The notes below the pieces were generated by a model that was given only the letters and a program-made list of their open reading frames with translations, made no database searches and was not told the DNA's origin. Positions 57,299 to 64,000 of a stretch of 64,000 nt of DNA are shown here, one piece after another. The translations under genes and the position numbers were made by a program. Positions within the stretch are counted from its first letter, which is position 1, and the number at the start of each line of letters is the position of its first letter. Source of the stretch: Desulfobacteraceae bacterium (GTDB taxonomy: Bacteria; Desulfobacterota; Desulfobacteria; Desulfobacterales; Desulfosarcinaceae); the NCBI GenBank assembly GCA_027068085.1, contig JAMOUQ010000004.1:62001-126000 (forward strand). Direction: 5' to 3'.

Positions 57299-59728
57299 AT
57301 GCCAGATACCAAACACGATACGGTGGTAAGCATCGAGCAGGAGATGAAACGCTCCTATCTCGATTATGCCATGAGTGTAATCATCGGCCGGGCATTGCCG
57401 GACGTCCGCGATGGGTTAAAGCCGGTCCATCGCCGCATCCTGTATGCCATGCGCGAGCTGAAAAACGACTGGAACAAGCCTTACAAGAAATCGGCCCGGG
57501 TCGTGGGCGATGTCATCGGTAAGTACCATCCCCACGGGGACACGGCGGTCTACGATACGATCGTCCGTCTGGCCCAGGATTTTTCCATGCGCTATCCGCT
57601 GGTCGACGGCCAGGGTAATTTCGGATCGGTTGACGGCGATCCGCCGGCTGCCATGCGTTACACGGAAGTGCGCATGGCCAAGCTGGCCCACCAGATGCTG
57701 GAGGATCTGGACAAGGACACGGTCGATTTCGTGCCCAACTACGACGAATCGCTGACCGAACCATCGGTCCTGCCGACCAAGCTGCCGGCCCTGCTGGTAA
57801 ACGGCTCTTCGGGCATTGCCGTGGGCATGGCCACCAATATTGCTCCCCATAACCTGAGCGAGGTTGCCGAAGGGCTCAAGGCCTTCATCGATAATCCTGA
57901 AATCGATCTGGACCGGTTGATGCAACTGGTGCCCGGACCGGATTTCCCCACGGCGGGCATTATTTACGGTACGGCCGGCATCCGCGACGCCTATGGCACC
58001 GGACGGGGTGTCATCCGCATCCGGGCCCGGATCATCGTTGAAAAGGACAAGCGTACCGGCAAGGAAACCATTGTCGTTACCGAACTGCCATACCAGGTGA
58101 ACAAGGCCCGCCTGATCGAAAAGATTGCCGATCTTATCAAGAACAAACAAATCGAAGGGGTGAGCTATATCCGGGACGAATCAGACCGGGAAGGGATGCG
58201 GATCGCCATCGGCCTGAAGAAAGGTCAGGTGGCCGGAGTGGTGATCAACCAGCTGTACAAGCACACCCAGATGGAAACCAGTTTCGGGATCAATTTTCTG
58301 GCGGTGGTAAACCAGCGCCCGGAAATTCTTACTCTTAAGGATATCTTCAGCAATTTCGTCGCTCACCGCCGGGAAGTTATCGTCCGGCGGACCCGTTTCG
58401 ATCTGAAAAAGGCCGAAGACCGGGCCCATATCCTGGAAGGGCTCAAGACGGCCCTGGACAACCTGGACGAGGTGGTGGCCCTGATACGCAAGGCCCGGTC
58501 CCCGGCCGAAGCCAAACAGCAGTTGATGGAACGGTTCGACCTTTCCGCAGTCCAGGCCCAGGCCATTCTGGATATGCGCCTGCAGAGGCTGACCGGCCTT
58601 GAAAGGGAGAAGATAGACGCCGAATATGTCCAGGTCCTGAAAGACATTGCCTGGTTCAAGGAGATACTGGCCAGCCCCAGGATAGTTCTGGACCTGATCA
58701 AGAAAGAGCTGACCGCCCTTGCAGAGGAGTTCGGTGACGAGCGTCGTTCCGAGATAGTCGAGGAGACCCGGGAGCTGACCATCGAGGATATGATCGTTGA
58801 AGAGGACATGGTGGTCACCATTACCGGGTCGGGCTACATCAAGCGCAATCCGGTTTCCCTCTACCAGCGCCAGAAGCGGGGCGGAAAAGGCAAGATCGCC
58901 ATGGGGACCAAGGAAGAGGATTACGTGGCCAACCTTTTCGTGGCCTCCACCCATCATACCTTCATGTTCTTTACCAACCGGGGCAAGGTTTACTGGGCCA
59001 AGGTCTACGATATTCCCCAGGGGGGACGTCACAGCCGGGGCAAGGCGATTGTAAATCTGCTGAACTTCGAACAGGGCGAGAAGCTGACAACGGTCCTGGC
59101 GGTTCCGGAATTCGAGCCGGGACATTACGTTCTGATGGCCACCAAACAGGGCACCGTCAAAAAGACTGACCTGATGGCTTTTTCACGACCCCGCACCGGC
59201 GGGATAATCGCCCTGGGACTTGCGCCCGGAGATGAACTGATTGCCGCCCGGATCACCGACGGCACCCGTAATGTTTTCCTGGGATCGGCCCGGGGAAAAT
59301 CCATCCGTTTCCACGAGTCGGATGTGCGTCCTTCGGGACGGATTGCCAAGGGGGTCCGCGGCATGCGCCTGGATTCCGGCGATTGGCTGGTCGGCATGGA
59401 AGTGATCAAATACGGTGACACGCTTTTTACTGCAACTGAAAACGGTTTCGGCAAACGGACTTCCATCGATGAATACCCGGTCCACAGAAGGGGCGGCAAG
59501 GGTGTGATCACCATCAAGACCAGCGCCCGCAATGGAAAGGTGATCGGCATCCTGGTGGTGGAAGACAAAGATGAGATCATGCTCCTGACGACGGCCGGCA
59601 AGATAATCCGGATTCCGGTAAACGGTATTTCGGTCATCAGCCGCAGGACCCAGGGGGTCAAGCTGATGGACATGGAAGAAGGCGAGAAGGTGGTCAGTGT
59701 CGCCCGGGTGGTTGAAACCGAACCATGA
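57299..59728 (+). CDS. gyrA: DNA gyrase subunit A
   Basis: An 809-residue type IIA topoisomerase subunit. Catalytic Tyr121 in [10 protein letters not shown]. The quinolone-determining region is [17 protein letters not shown], with Thr82 at the position of E. coli Ser83 and Asp86 retained. The C-terminal beta-pinwheel includes the GyrA box QKRGGKGK (about residue 527), which separates it from ParC. It lacks the acidic C-terminal tail of E. coli GyrA (875 residues). gyrB is not adjacent. The gpsA start codon overlaps its stop. Confidence 0.96.
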   Translation: MPDTKHDTVVSIEQEMKRSYLDYAMSVIIGRALPDVRDGLKPVHRRILYAMRELKNDWNKPYKKSARVVGDVIGKYHPHGDTAVYDTIVRLAQDFSMRYPLVDGQGNFGSVDGDPPAAMRYTEVRMAKLAHQMLEDLDKDTVDFVPNYDESLTEPSVLPTKLPALLVNGSSGIAVGMATNIAPHNLSEVAEGLKAFIDNPEIDLDRLMQLVPGPDFPTAGIIYGTAGIRDAYGTGRGVIRIRARIIVEKDKRTGKETIVVTELPYQVNKARLIEKIADLIKNKQIEGVSYIRDESDREGMRIAIGLKKGQVAGVVINQLYKHTQMETSFGINFLAVVNQRPEILTLKDIFSNFVAHRREVIVRRTRFDLKKAEDRAHILEGLKTALDNLDEVVALIRKARSPAEAKQQLMERFDLSAVQAQAILDMRLQRLTGLEREKIDAEYVQVLKDIAWFKEILASPRIVLDLIKKELTALAEEFGDERRSEIVEETRELTIEDMIVEEDMVVTITGSGYIKRNPVSLYQRQKRGGKGKIAMGTKEEDYVANLFVASTHHTFMFFTNRGKVYWAKVYDIPQGGRHSRGKAIVNLLNFEQGEKLTTVLAVPEFEPGHYVLMATKQGTVKKTDLMAFSRPRTGGIIALGLAPGDELIAARITDGTRNVFLGSARGKSIRFHESDVRPSGRIAKGVRGMRLDSGDWLVGMEVIKYGDTLFTATENGFGKRTSIDEYPVHRRGGKGVITIKTSARNGKVIGILVVEDKDEIMLLTTAGKIIRIPVNGISVISRRTQGVKLMDMEEGEKVVSVARVVETEP

Positions 59729-60765
59729 TGGATAGCAATATGAGGCATAAAGATTCAATCGACATGGCTGTGGTGGGCGGCGGCAGCTGGGGTACGGCCC
59801 TGGCCCATCTGCTGGCCGTCAAAGGACACCGGGTCGCCCTTTGGGTCTATGAAAGAGAGGTCTTCCGGCAGATCGAAGCCGGCCGGGAAAACAAGACCTT
59901 TCTGCCGGGTGTCACCCTGCCGCCGGAACTGAAAGCCGTCAGCGACATTCAAGAGGCGGTGGCCGGAAAACCGGTGGTGGTCATAGTCGTTCCCTCCCAT
60001 GTAATGCGCCGGGTCAGCGCAAGCATGGCGCCGTTTCTGGCTCCGGATTGCATCGTTGTTTCCGCCAGCAAGGGCATCGAGAACCGCACCCATCTGACAA
60101 TGAGCGGTGTTTTGCGGGAGACTCTTCCCGATGTTTCCCCGGAACGGCTGGCCGTCTTGTCCGGCCCGAGTTTTGCCAAAGAAGTCGCCGCCAAAGCTCC
60201 CACGGCCGTAACCGTGGCTGCCCGCGGCAGGGAATGCGCCAGAGCTGTCCAGCGTATTTTTGCCACCGATTATTTTCGCGTCTATACCAACGAGGACGTC
60301 GTCGGAGTCGAGCTGGGGGGCTCCATAAAGAACGTGATCGCCATTGCCGCCGGGATGATCGACGGTCTGAACCTTGGACTCAATACACGGGCGGCCCTGA
60401 TTACGCGCGGGCTTACAGAGATCCGCCGCCTGGGGTTGAAGCTGGGAGCCAATCCCAGGACCTTTACCGGTCTGGCCGGGGTGGGTGATCTTGTTCTTAC
60501 CTGTACCGGCACCCTGAGCCGCAATCATATGGTTGGGAAAAAGCTCGGTGAAGGCAGCAGCCTGAAAGAAATCCTGGCCGAAATGCAGATGGTGGCCGAA
60601 GGGGTGAAAACGGCCAAGTCGGTCTACAACCTCTCGCGCAGGCTCGAGGTGGAAATGCCCATCTGTCACGCTGTCTACAGAATACTATATGAAGATCTGA
60701 AACCGGCCCAGGCTTTGTACCAGCTGATGACACGGGACTTGAGGAGCGAACTGGACGAAGTCTGA
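59725..60765 (+). CDS. gpsA: Glycerol-3-phosphate dehydrogenase [NAD(P)+]
   Basis: A 346-residue cytoplasmic enzyme making sn-glycerol-3-phosphate for phospholipids. NAD-binding [32 protein letters not shown], the catalytic Lys in [18 protein letters not shown], and the C-terminal [15 protein letters not shown]...SRNHMVG. The ATG overlaps the gyrA stop (ATGA); ATG 59740 or 59764 are alternative starts and the first 12 residues are not conserved. Confidence 0.96.
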   Translation: MMDSNMRHKDSIDMAVVGGGSWGTALAHLLAVKGHRVALWVYEREVFRQIEAGRENKTFLPGVTLPPELKAVSDIQEAVAGKPVVVIVVPSHVMRRVSASMAPFLAPDCIVVSASKGIENRTHLTMSGVLRETLPDVSPERLAVLSGPSFAKEVAAKAPTAVTVAARGRECARAVQRIFATDYFRVYTNEDVVGVELGGSIKNVIAIAAGMIDGLNLGLNTRAALITRGLTEIRRLGLKLGANPRTFTGLAGVGDLVLTCTGTLSRNHMVGKKLGEGSSLKEILAEMQMVAEGVKTAKSVYNLSRRLEVEMPICHAVYRILYEDLKPAQALYQLMTRDLRSELDEV

Positions 60766-60792
60766 CGGTTCGGCAAATCCAAGAATCTTAGC

Positions 60793-61512
60793 ATGGTTGC
60801 AAAAAGTGCAGGTCATCGCCAGCGTCTGCGGGAACGTTTCCTTGCAAGCGGCCTCGATGGTTTTGCCGACTACGAGGTCATAGAGTTGCTCCTTGCCCTG
60901 GCCACTCCCCGCAAAGATTGCAAGCCGGCCGCCAAGCAAGCCCTGAAGCAGTTCAAAACCCTTCAGGCGGTACTGTCAGCCCCGGTCCAGGATCTGGTTG
61001 CCATCGAGGGAATCGGCCCCAAAAACGTTTTCGGGTTGAAACTGATACCGGCAGTGGCCGAGCGTTATCTGCAAAAAAAACTGATCGGGAAAAATCCTCT
61101 TCAAAATCCACGCCAGCTGTTTGACTACATGTATGTGCGGCTGCGTGACAGGGCCCGCGAATGTTTCGATACCATTTTTCTGGATGCCAAAAACAGGGTT
61201 ATCGCCACCGAGACCCTGTTTGAAGGAACCCTGACCGCCAGCGCTGTCTATCCCCGTGAGGTTGTCGTGGCGGCCCTTGCACGCCGGGCGGCGGCCCTTA
61301 TTTTCGTTCACAATCATCCCTCCGGTGATCCGGCACCGTCCAGGGCCGATATCGATCTTACCAGGCGTTTGATTCACGCCTGCCGGCCGGTCGACATCGT
61401 GGTGCATGAACACTTGATAATTGGTGACAATCGGTATTATTCTTTTGCAGAGCACGGGCATATCGCCCGGATGCAGGAAGAGATAGAGCATTTTCTAGGA
61501 TCTGACCAATGA
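60793..61512 (+). CDS. radC: RadC/JAB-domain protein
   Basis: A 239-residue RadC. N-terminal helix-hairpin-helix region (HRQRLRERFLASG, VAIEGIGPKNVFGLKL) and a C-terminal JAMM metalloprotease-like domain with HNHPSGDPAPSRADIDLT and HEHLIIGDNRYYSFAEHG. The biochemical role is unresolved despite the DNA-repair name. It overlaps the next small gene by four bases. Confidence 0.95.
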   Translation: MVAKSAGHRQRLRERFLASGLDGFADYEVIELLLALATPRKDCKPAAKQALKQFKTLQAVLSAPVQDLVAIEGIGPKNVFGLKLIPAVAERYLQKKLIGKNPLQNPRQLFDYMYVRLRDRARECFDTIFLDAKNRVIATETLFEGTLTASAVYPREVVVAALARRAAALIFVHNHPSGDPAPSRADIDLTRRLIHACRPVDIVVHEHLIIGDNRYYSFAEHGHIARMQEEIEHFLGSDQ

Positions 61513-61766
61513 ACGACCGGCGTCCCGAGTGTTTCGGTGATCTCGATACCGTATTTCCCTTACGGCCCGACGGCCTCCGGGCTTCTCCGACCGAATGCCT
61601 CTGTTGTATCCACAAGACTCTTTGCCTTAAAACGGCCATGCGCAGCAGCGCCGCCGTGGCTGTAAAACGTGAAAATCTGGAACGCGCCGACTGTGCAGGC
61701 CTGATCGGTTTTTTTGAACGCTGGTCGCGTAAAAAGACACTGGCCAAACTCGAAAAGAAGAAATGA
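61509..61766 (+). CDS. Conserved small protein with cysteine motif
   Basis: An 85-residue protein (MNDRRPECFGDLDTVFPLRP) with a CLCCIHKTLC motif, probably metal-binding, and a C-terminal LIGFFERWSRKKTLAK typical of a small family that I recall from deltaproteobacteria. Function unknown. Its ATG overlaps the radC stop by four bases (ATGA), so the two are translated together. Confidence 0.75.
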   Translation: MNDRRPECFGDLDTVFPLRPDGLRASPTECLCCIHKTLCLKTAMRSSAAVAVKRENLERADCAGLIGFFERWSRKKTLAKLEKKK

Positions 61767-61830
61767 AACTTCCGTGGGGGCTGGGCCTGCGGTCCATCGG
61801 AGCAGCCGGCCACGGCCAAGGAGGTGCTTG

Positions 61831-63033
61831 ATGAACAAAATGACGGTGGAGCAGGTCGATGTGGGGTCCAAACAGGTTGTGGTCCGGGTCGATTTCAACG
61901 TCCCGGTGCACAATGGGCAGGTCACCAACGACAAGCGTATCCGGGCGGCTCTGCCGACCATCGAGTATCTGGTAACCCGGGGCGCCAGGGTGGTTCTGAT
62001 CTCCCACCTGGGCCGGCCCAAGGGCCGCCGGCGTCCCGAGATGTCCCTGGAGCCCTGCGCCGGGGTTCTGGAAGAGATGCTCGGCCGGCCGGTCGTCTTC
62101 GCGGCCGACTGTGTCGGGCAGCAAGCCGAGGATGCGGCCGGCTCCCTTGCCGACGGCGAGGTGGCCCTTATGGAGAATTTGAGATTTCATGAGGGCGAAA
62201 CCAAAAACGATCCCGACTTTGCATCCCGCCTGGCGCGGTTGGGGCGGATTTACGTGAATGACGCCTTCGGCACCGCCCATAGGGCCCATGCCTCGACCGT
62301 CGGCATATGCAATTATATCCGGCCTTGCGTGGCGGGTTTTCTGATGAAAAAAGAACTGGAGTATCTGGGCAAGGTTGTCCGGGAGGCCGAGCATCCTTTT
62401 GTGGCCATAATCGGCGGGGCCAAGATTTCCGGCAAGATAGACGTCATGGCCAACCTGCTGGAAAAGGTGGACCGGCTCCTGATCGGCGGGGCCATGGCTT
62501 TTACTTTTTTCAAGGCCAGGGGCCTGGCCGTGGGACGATCCCTGGTGGAGGAAGAAAAGGTCGATCTGGCGGCCGGCCTGCTGGAGACCTGGAAGGAAAA
62601 AATAGTTCTGCCGGTCGACTGCGTTGTCACCGACAGGCTCGATACCCGGTCAAGAAGTATCGGAACCATCAGCACGGTGGGGGTGGATGCAATCGGGCCG
62701 GAACAGATCGGTATCGACATCGGCCCCGATACCATCGCAGTCTTTTCCGGGATAATTAAAGATGCCCGTACCGTCGTCTGGAACGGCCCCATGGGTGTTT
62801 TCGAGATAGATGCCGCAGCCCGGGGAACGGTGTCTCTTGCGCGTATCCTGGCCGAGGCCACCTCCCGCGGTGCGTTGACCGTAATCGGCGGCGGTGATTC
62901 GGCCGCTGCTGCCGAAAAAGCCGGAGTGGATCATCTGCTGTCCCATGTATCCACCGGCGGAGGGGCCTCGCTGGCTTTGTTGGAAGGCAAACGGCTGCCG
63001 GCCGTCGAAGCCCTCAGCGAACGTGGCAACTGA
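61831..63033 (+). CDS. pgk: Phosphoglycerate kinase
   Basis: A 400-residue glycolytic/gluconeogenic enzyme. AAGGAGGT precedes the ATG at 61831; earlier in-frame codons give a non-conserved leader. Motifs: VVRVDFNVPVHNG, SHLGRPKGRR, LMENLRFHEGE, VAIIGGAKISGKIDV, WNGPMGVFEI and the ATP-binding GGGDSAAAAEKAGV. gap is not adjacent. The stop overlaps the next start. Confidence 0.97.
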   Translation: MNKMTVEQVDVGSKQVVVRVDFNVPVHNGQVTNDKRIRAALPTIEYLVTRGARVVLISHLGRPKGRRRPEMSLEPCAGVLEEMLGRPVVFAADCVGQQAEDAAGSLADGEVALMENLRFHEGETKNDPDFASRLARLGRIYVNDAFGTAHRAHASTVGICNYIRPCVAGFLMKKELEYLGKVVREAEHPFVAIIGGAKISGKIDVMANLLEKVDRLLIGGAMAFTFFKARGLAVGRSLVEEEKVDLAAGLLETWKEKIVLPVDCVVTDRLDTRSRSIGTISTVGVDAIGPEQIGIDIGPDTIAVFSGIIKDARTVVWNGPMGVFEIDAAARGTVSLARILAEATSRGALTVIGGGDSAAAAEKAGVDHLLSHVSTGGGASLALLEGKRLPAVEALSERGN

Positions 63034-63806
63034 TGCCGGCCGGCAGTGCTGCCCGACAAGGGAAAGACATTCCGCGCCGCAGGATCGCCCTGACCGCGGT
63101 GCTGGTGCTGGCTGTTGTGGGCGTGGCGCTGATGGTGGTTGTTTTCACAGATCCTGCTGACATCTTAGACAGTATGGGCAGGTACTGGAAAGCCCTTGGT
63201 GACAGAGACAGGATTGAAAAATTCGTCGGTTCTTTCGGGGTGGCGGCCCCATTGATCTTCATGGCCGTTCAGGTCCTGCAGGTCGTCCTCGCCCCCATTC
63301 CGGGCGAAGCAACGGGTTTTGTGGGCGGGTATCTGTTCGGGGTTACCGCCGGTTTCGTCTATTCCACGGTCGCCCTTACGATCGGGTCCCTGATCAATTT
63401 CTATATCGGGCGTTTCCTGGGCCGCAGGTTTGTGCGGCGCTTTGTTCCGGAAGAAAAGTTTGCGTACCTTGACCGTCTCGTCAGGCGGCAGGGCGTTCTG
63501 GTTGTGCTGGCTCTTTTCATCCTGCCAGGTTTCCCAAAAGATTATCTTTGTCTTTTCCTGGGGCTCAGCACCATGCCTCTCAGGCTTTTCGTCCCTCTTG
63601 TCTTCCTGGGCCGGATGCCCGGAACCCTGATGCTGAGCCTTCAGGGCGGACTGCTTGCCCGTGACGACATGTTCCTCTTTTTTCTTATCCTTTCGTTGTG
63701 CGCTCTTGTTCTGGCCGTACTGTACGGTTTCCGTAATACTATCTACGGCTGGATTGAAAAAATCGACTCTTCCGATCAACAGGCCGTTGACCGGAAGCCT
63801 GATTAG
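63033..63806 (+). CDS. TVP38/TMEM64 (VTT-domain) membrane protein
   Basis: A 257-residue inner-membrane protein of the DedA-like VTT family: an N-terminal membrane span (about 19-38), then the conserved APIPGEATGFVGGYLFG, TIGSLINFYIGRFLGRRFV and FILPGFPKDYLCLFLGLS with two half-spanning loops, and a final span. Family members are linked to lipid scrambling. The ATG overlaps the pgk stop by one base. Confidence 0.88.
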   Translation: MPAGSAARQGKDIPRRRIALTAVLVLAVVGVALMVVVFTDPADILDSMGRYWKALGDRDRIEKFVGSFGVAAPLIFMAVQVLQVVLAPIPGEATGFVGGYLFGVTAGFVYSTVALTIGSLINFYIGRFLGRRFVRRFVPEEKFAYLDRLVRRQGVLVVLALFILPGFPKDYLCLFLGLSTMPLRLFVPLVFLGRMPGTLMLSLQGGLLARDDMFLFFLILSLCALVLAVLYGFRNTIYGWIEKIDSSDQQAVDRKPD

Positions 63807-63929
63807 TGGTAGGGCTTCAATTAGCCGGTAAGTATTTGGGATGTAGAGTATCTATGGCTGCGGAGCAAAGGCTGTTTGCCGGCCCGGGCATGGGCGCCCC
63901 TTAAATGGATATTTCAAGAGGAGTCGACC

Positions 63930-64000
63930 TTGGCTTTCTGGAGTGTCAGGGAAGAGCTTAGCAGAATAAACCGGCTCAGGCGTTCGTACTATGAGCTTTT
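63930..64000 (+). CDS. Start of a further gene, cut by the window edge
   Basis: A TTG codon at 63930, six bases after AAGAGGAG, opens a frame reading MAFWSVREELSRINRLRRSYYEL to the window end (24 codons). The ribosome site and the charged helical sequence support a real gene. The product cannot be named. Confidence 0.55.
   Translation, partial: MAFWSVREELSRINRLRRSYYEL

Overview
The window reads as the chromosome of an anaerobic, GC-rich bacterium of the Desulfobacterota (the old deltaproteobacteria). The pointers are a Ni-CO dehydrogenase cluster, a selenocysteine-containing DsrE-like protein, a reductive activator of corrinoid proteins (RACo), three sigma-54 activators with matching -24/-12 promoters, a DUF5320/NifX cluster, and TRAP and amino-acid uptake systems. 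No dsrAB or apr genes are visible, so a sulfate-reducing life style is an inference. No rRNA, tRNA, CRISPR array or prophage was recognised.

Layout. 1-4.6 kb (minus strand): a REP-associated transposase (RAYT), then an FAD/NAD oxidoreductase, a 186-bp imperfect palindrome, cooF and cooS (cut by the window edge); together these form a CO-oxidation to NAD(P)H module. 4.8-9.5 kb (plus): a class IV aminotransferase and an SbcD/SbcC-like nuclease-ATPase pair without a visible zinc hook. 9.5-9.8 kb (minus): a DsrE-like protein whose in-frame UGA is followed by a bacterial SECIS-like hairpin. 9.9-12.5 kb: a PAS/sigma-54 activator, tandem dyad operators, a sigma-54 promoter, and a NifX/zinc-ribbon gene plus a DUF5320 gene. 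12.6-14.9 kb: trmO, arsC, a REP cluster, and fmdB and thioredoxin behind another sigma-54 promoter. 15.2-18.2 kb: RACo and a metallo-beta-lactamase-fold protein. 18.3-20.3 kb (minus): DUF190/CrcB fluoride export and an LbtU-type porin.

21-28 kb: KaiB-like protein with a hybrid kinase, a lone Tat-exported TRAP binding protein, and a sensor kinase/NtrC pair. 28-33 kb: a lipoprotein and a complete polar amino-acid ABC importer (aapJQMP). 33-35.5 kb (minus): a TrmB-type regulator with ornithine aminotransferase. 35.8-38.5 kb: der and rarA. 38.6-45 kb: a minus-strand operon (small membrane protein, DUF5395 protein, YeiH-type exporter) with its own sigma-54 promoter and dyads, divergent from a c-type-haem sensor kinase and NtrC regulator that probably control it.

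45.4-48.9 kb: NEW3-domain protein with an ABC-2 exporter. 49-53.2 kb: a MocR-type regulator lacking the PLP lysine, lgt, and a PAS hybrid kinase. 53.2-54.4 kb is a long AT-richer stretch without a convincing gene. 54.4-64 kb: thiolase, a 51-residue membrane protein, an AI-2E family transporter, and a run of housekeeping genes (gyrA, gpsA, radC, a conserved small protein, pgk, a VTT-domain membrane protein), many overlapping by a few bases, and the start of a further gene at the right edge.

The strongest items for a second look are the selenoprotein with its SECIS, the haem-sensing two-component/sigma-54/YeiH module, the MocR protein with Gln in place of the PLP lysine, and the RAYT gene that carries its own REP palindrome inside the reading frame.
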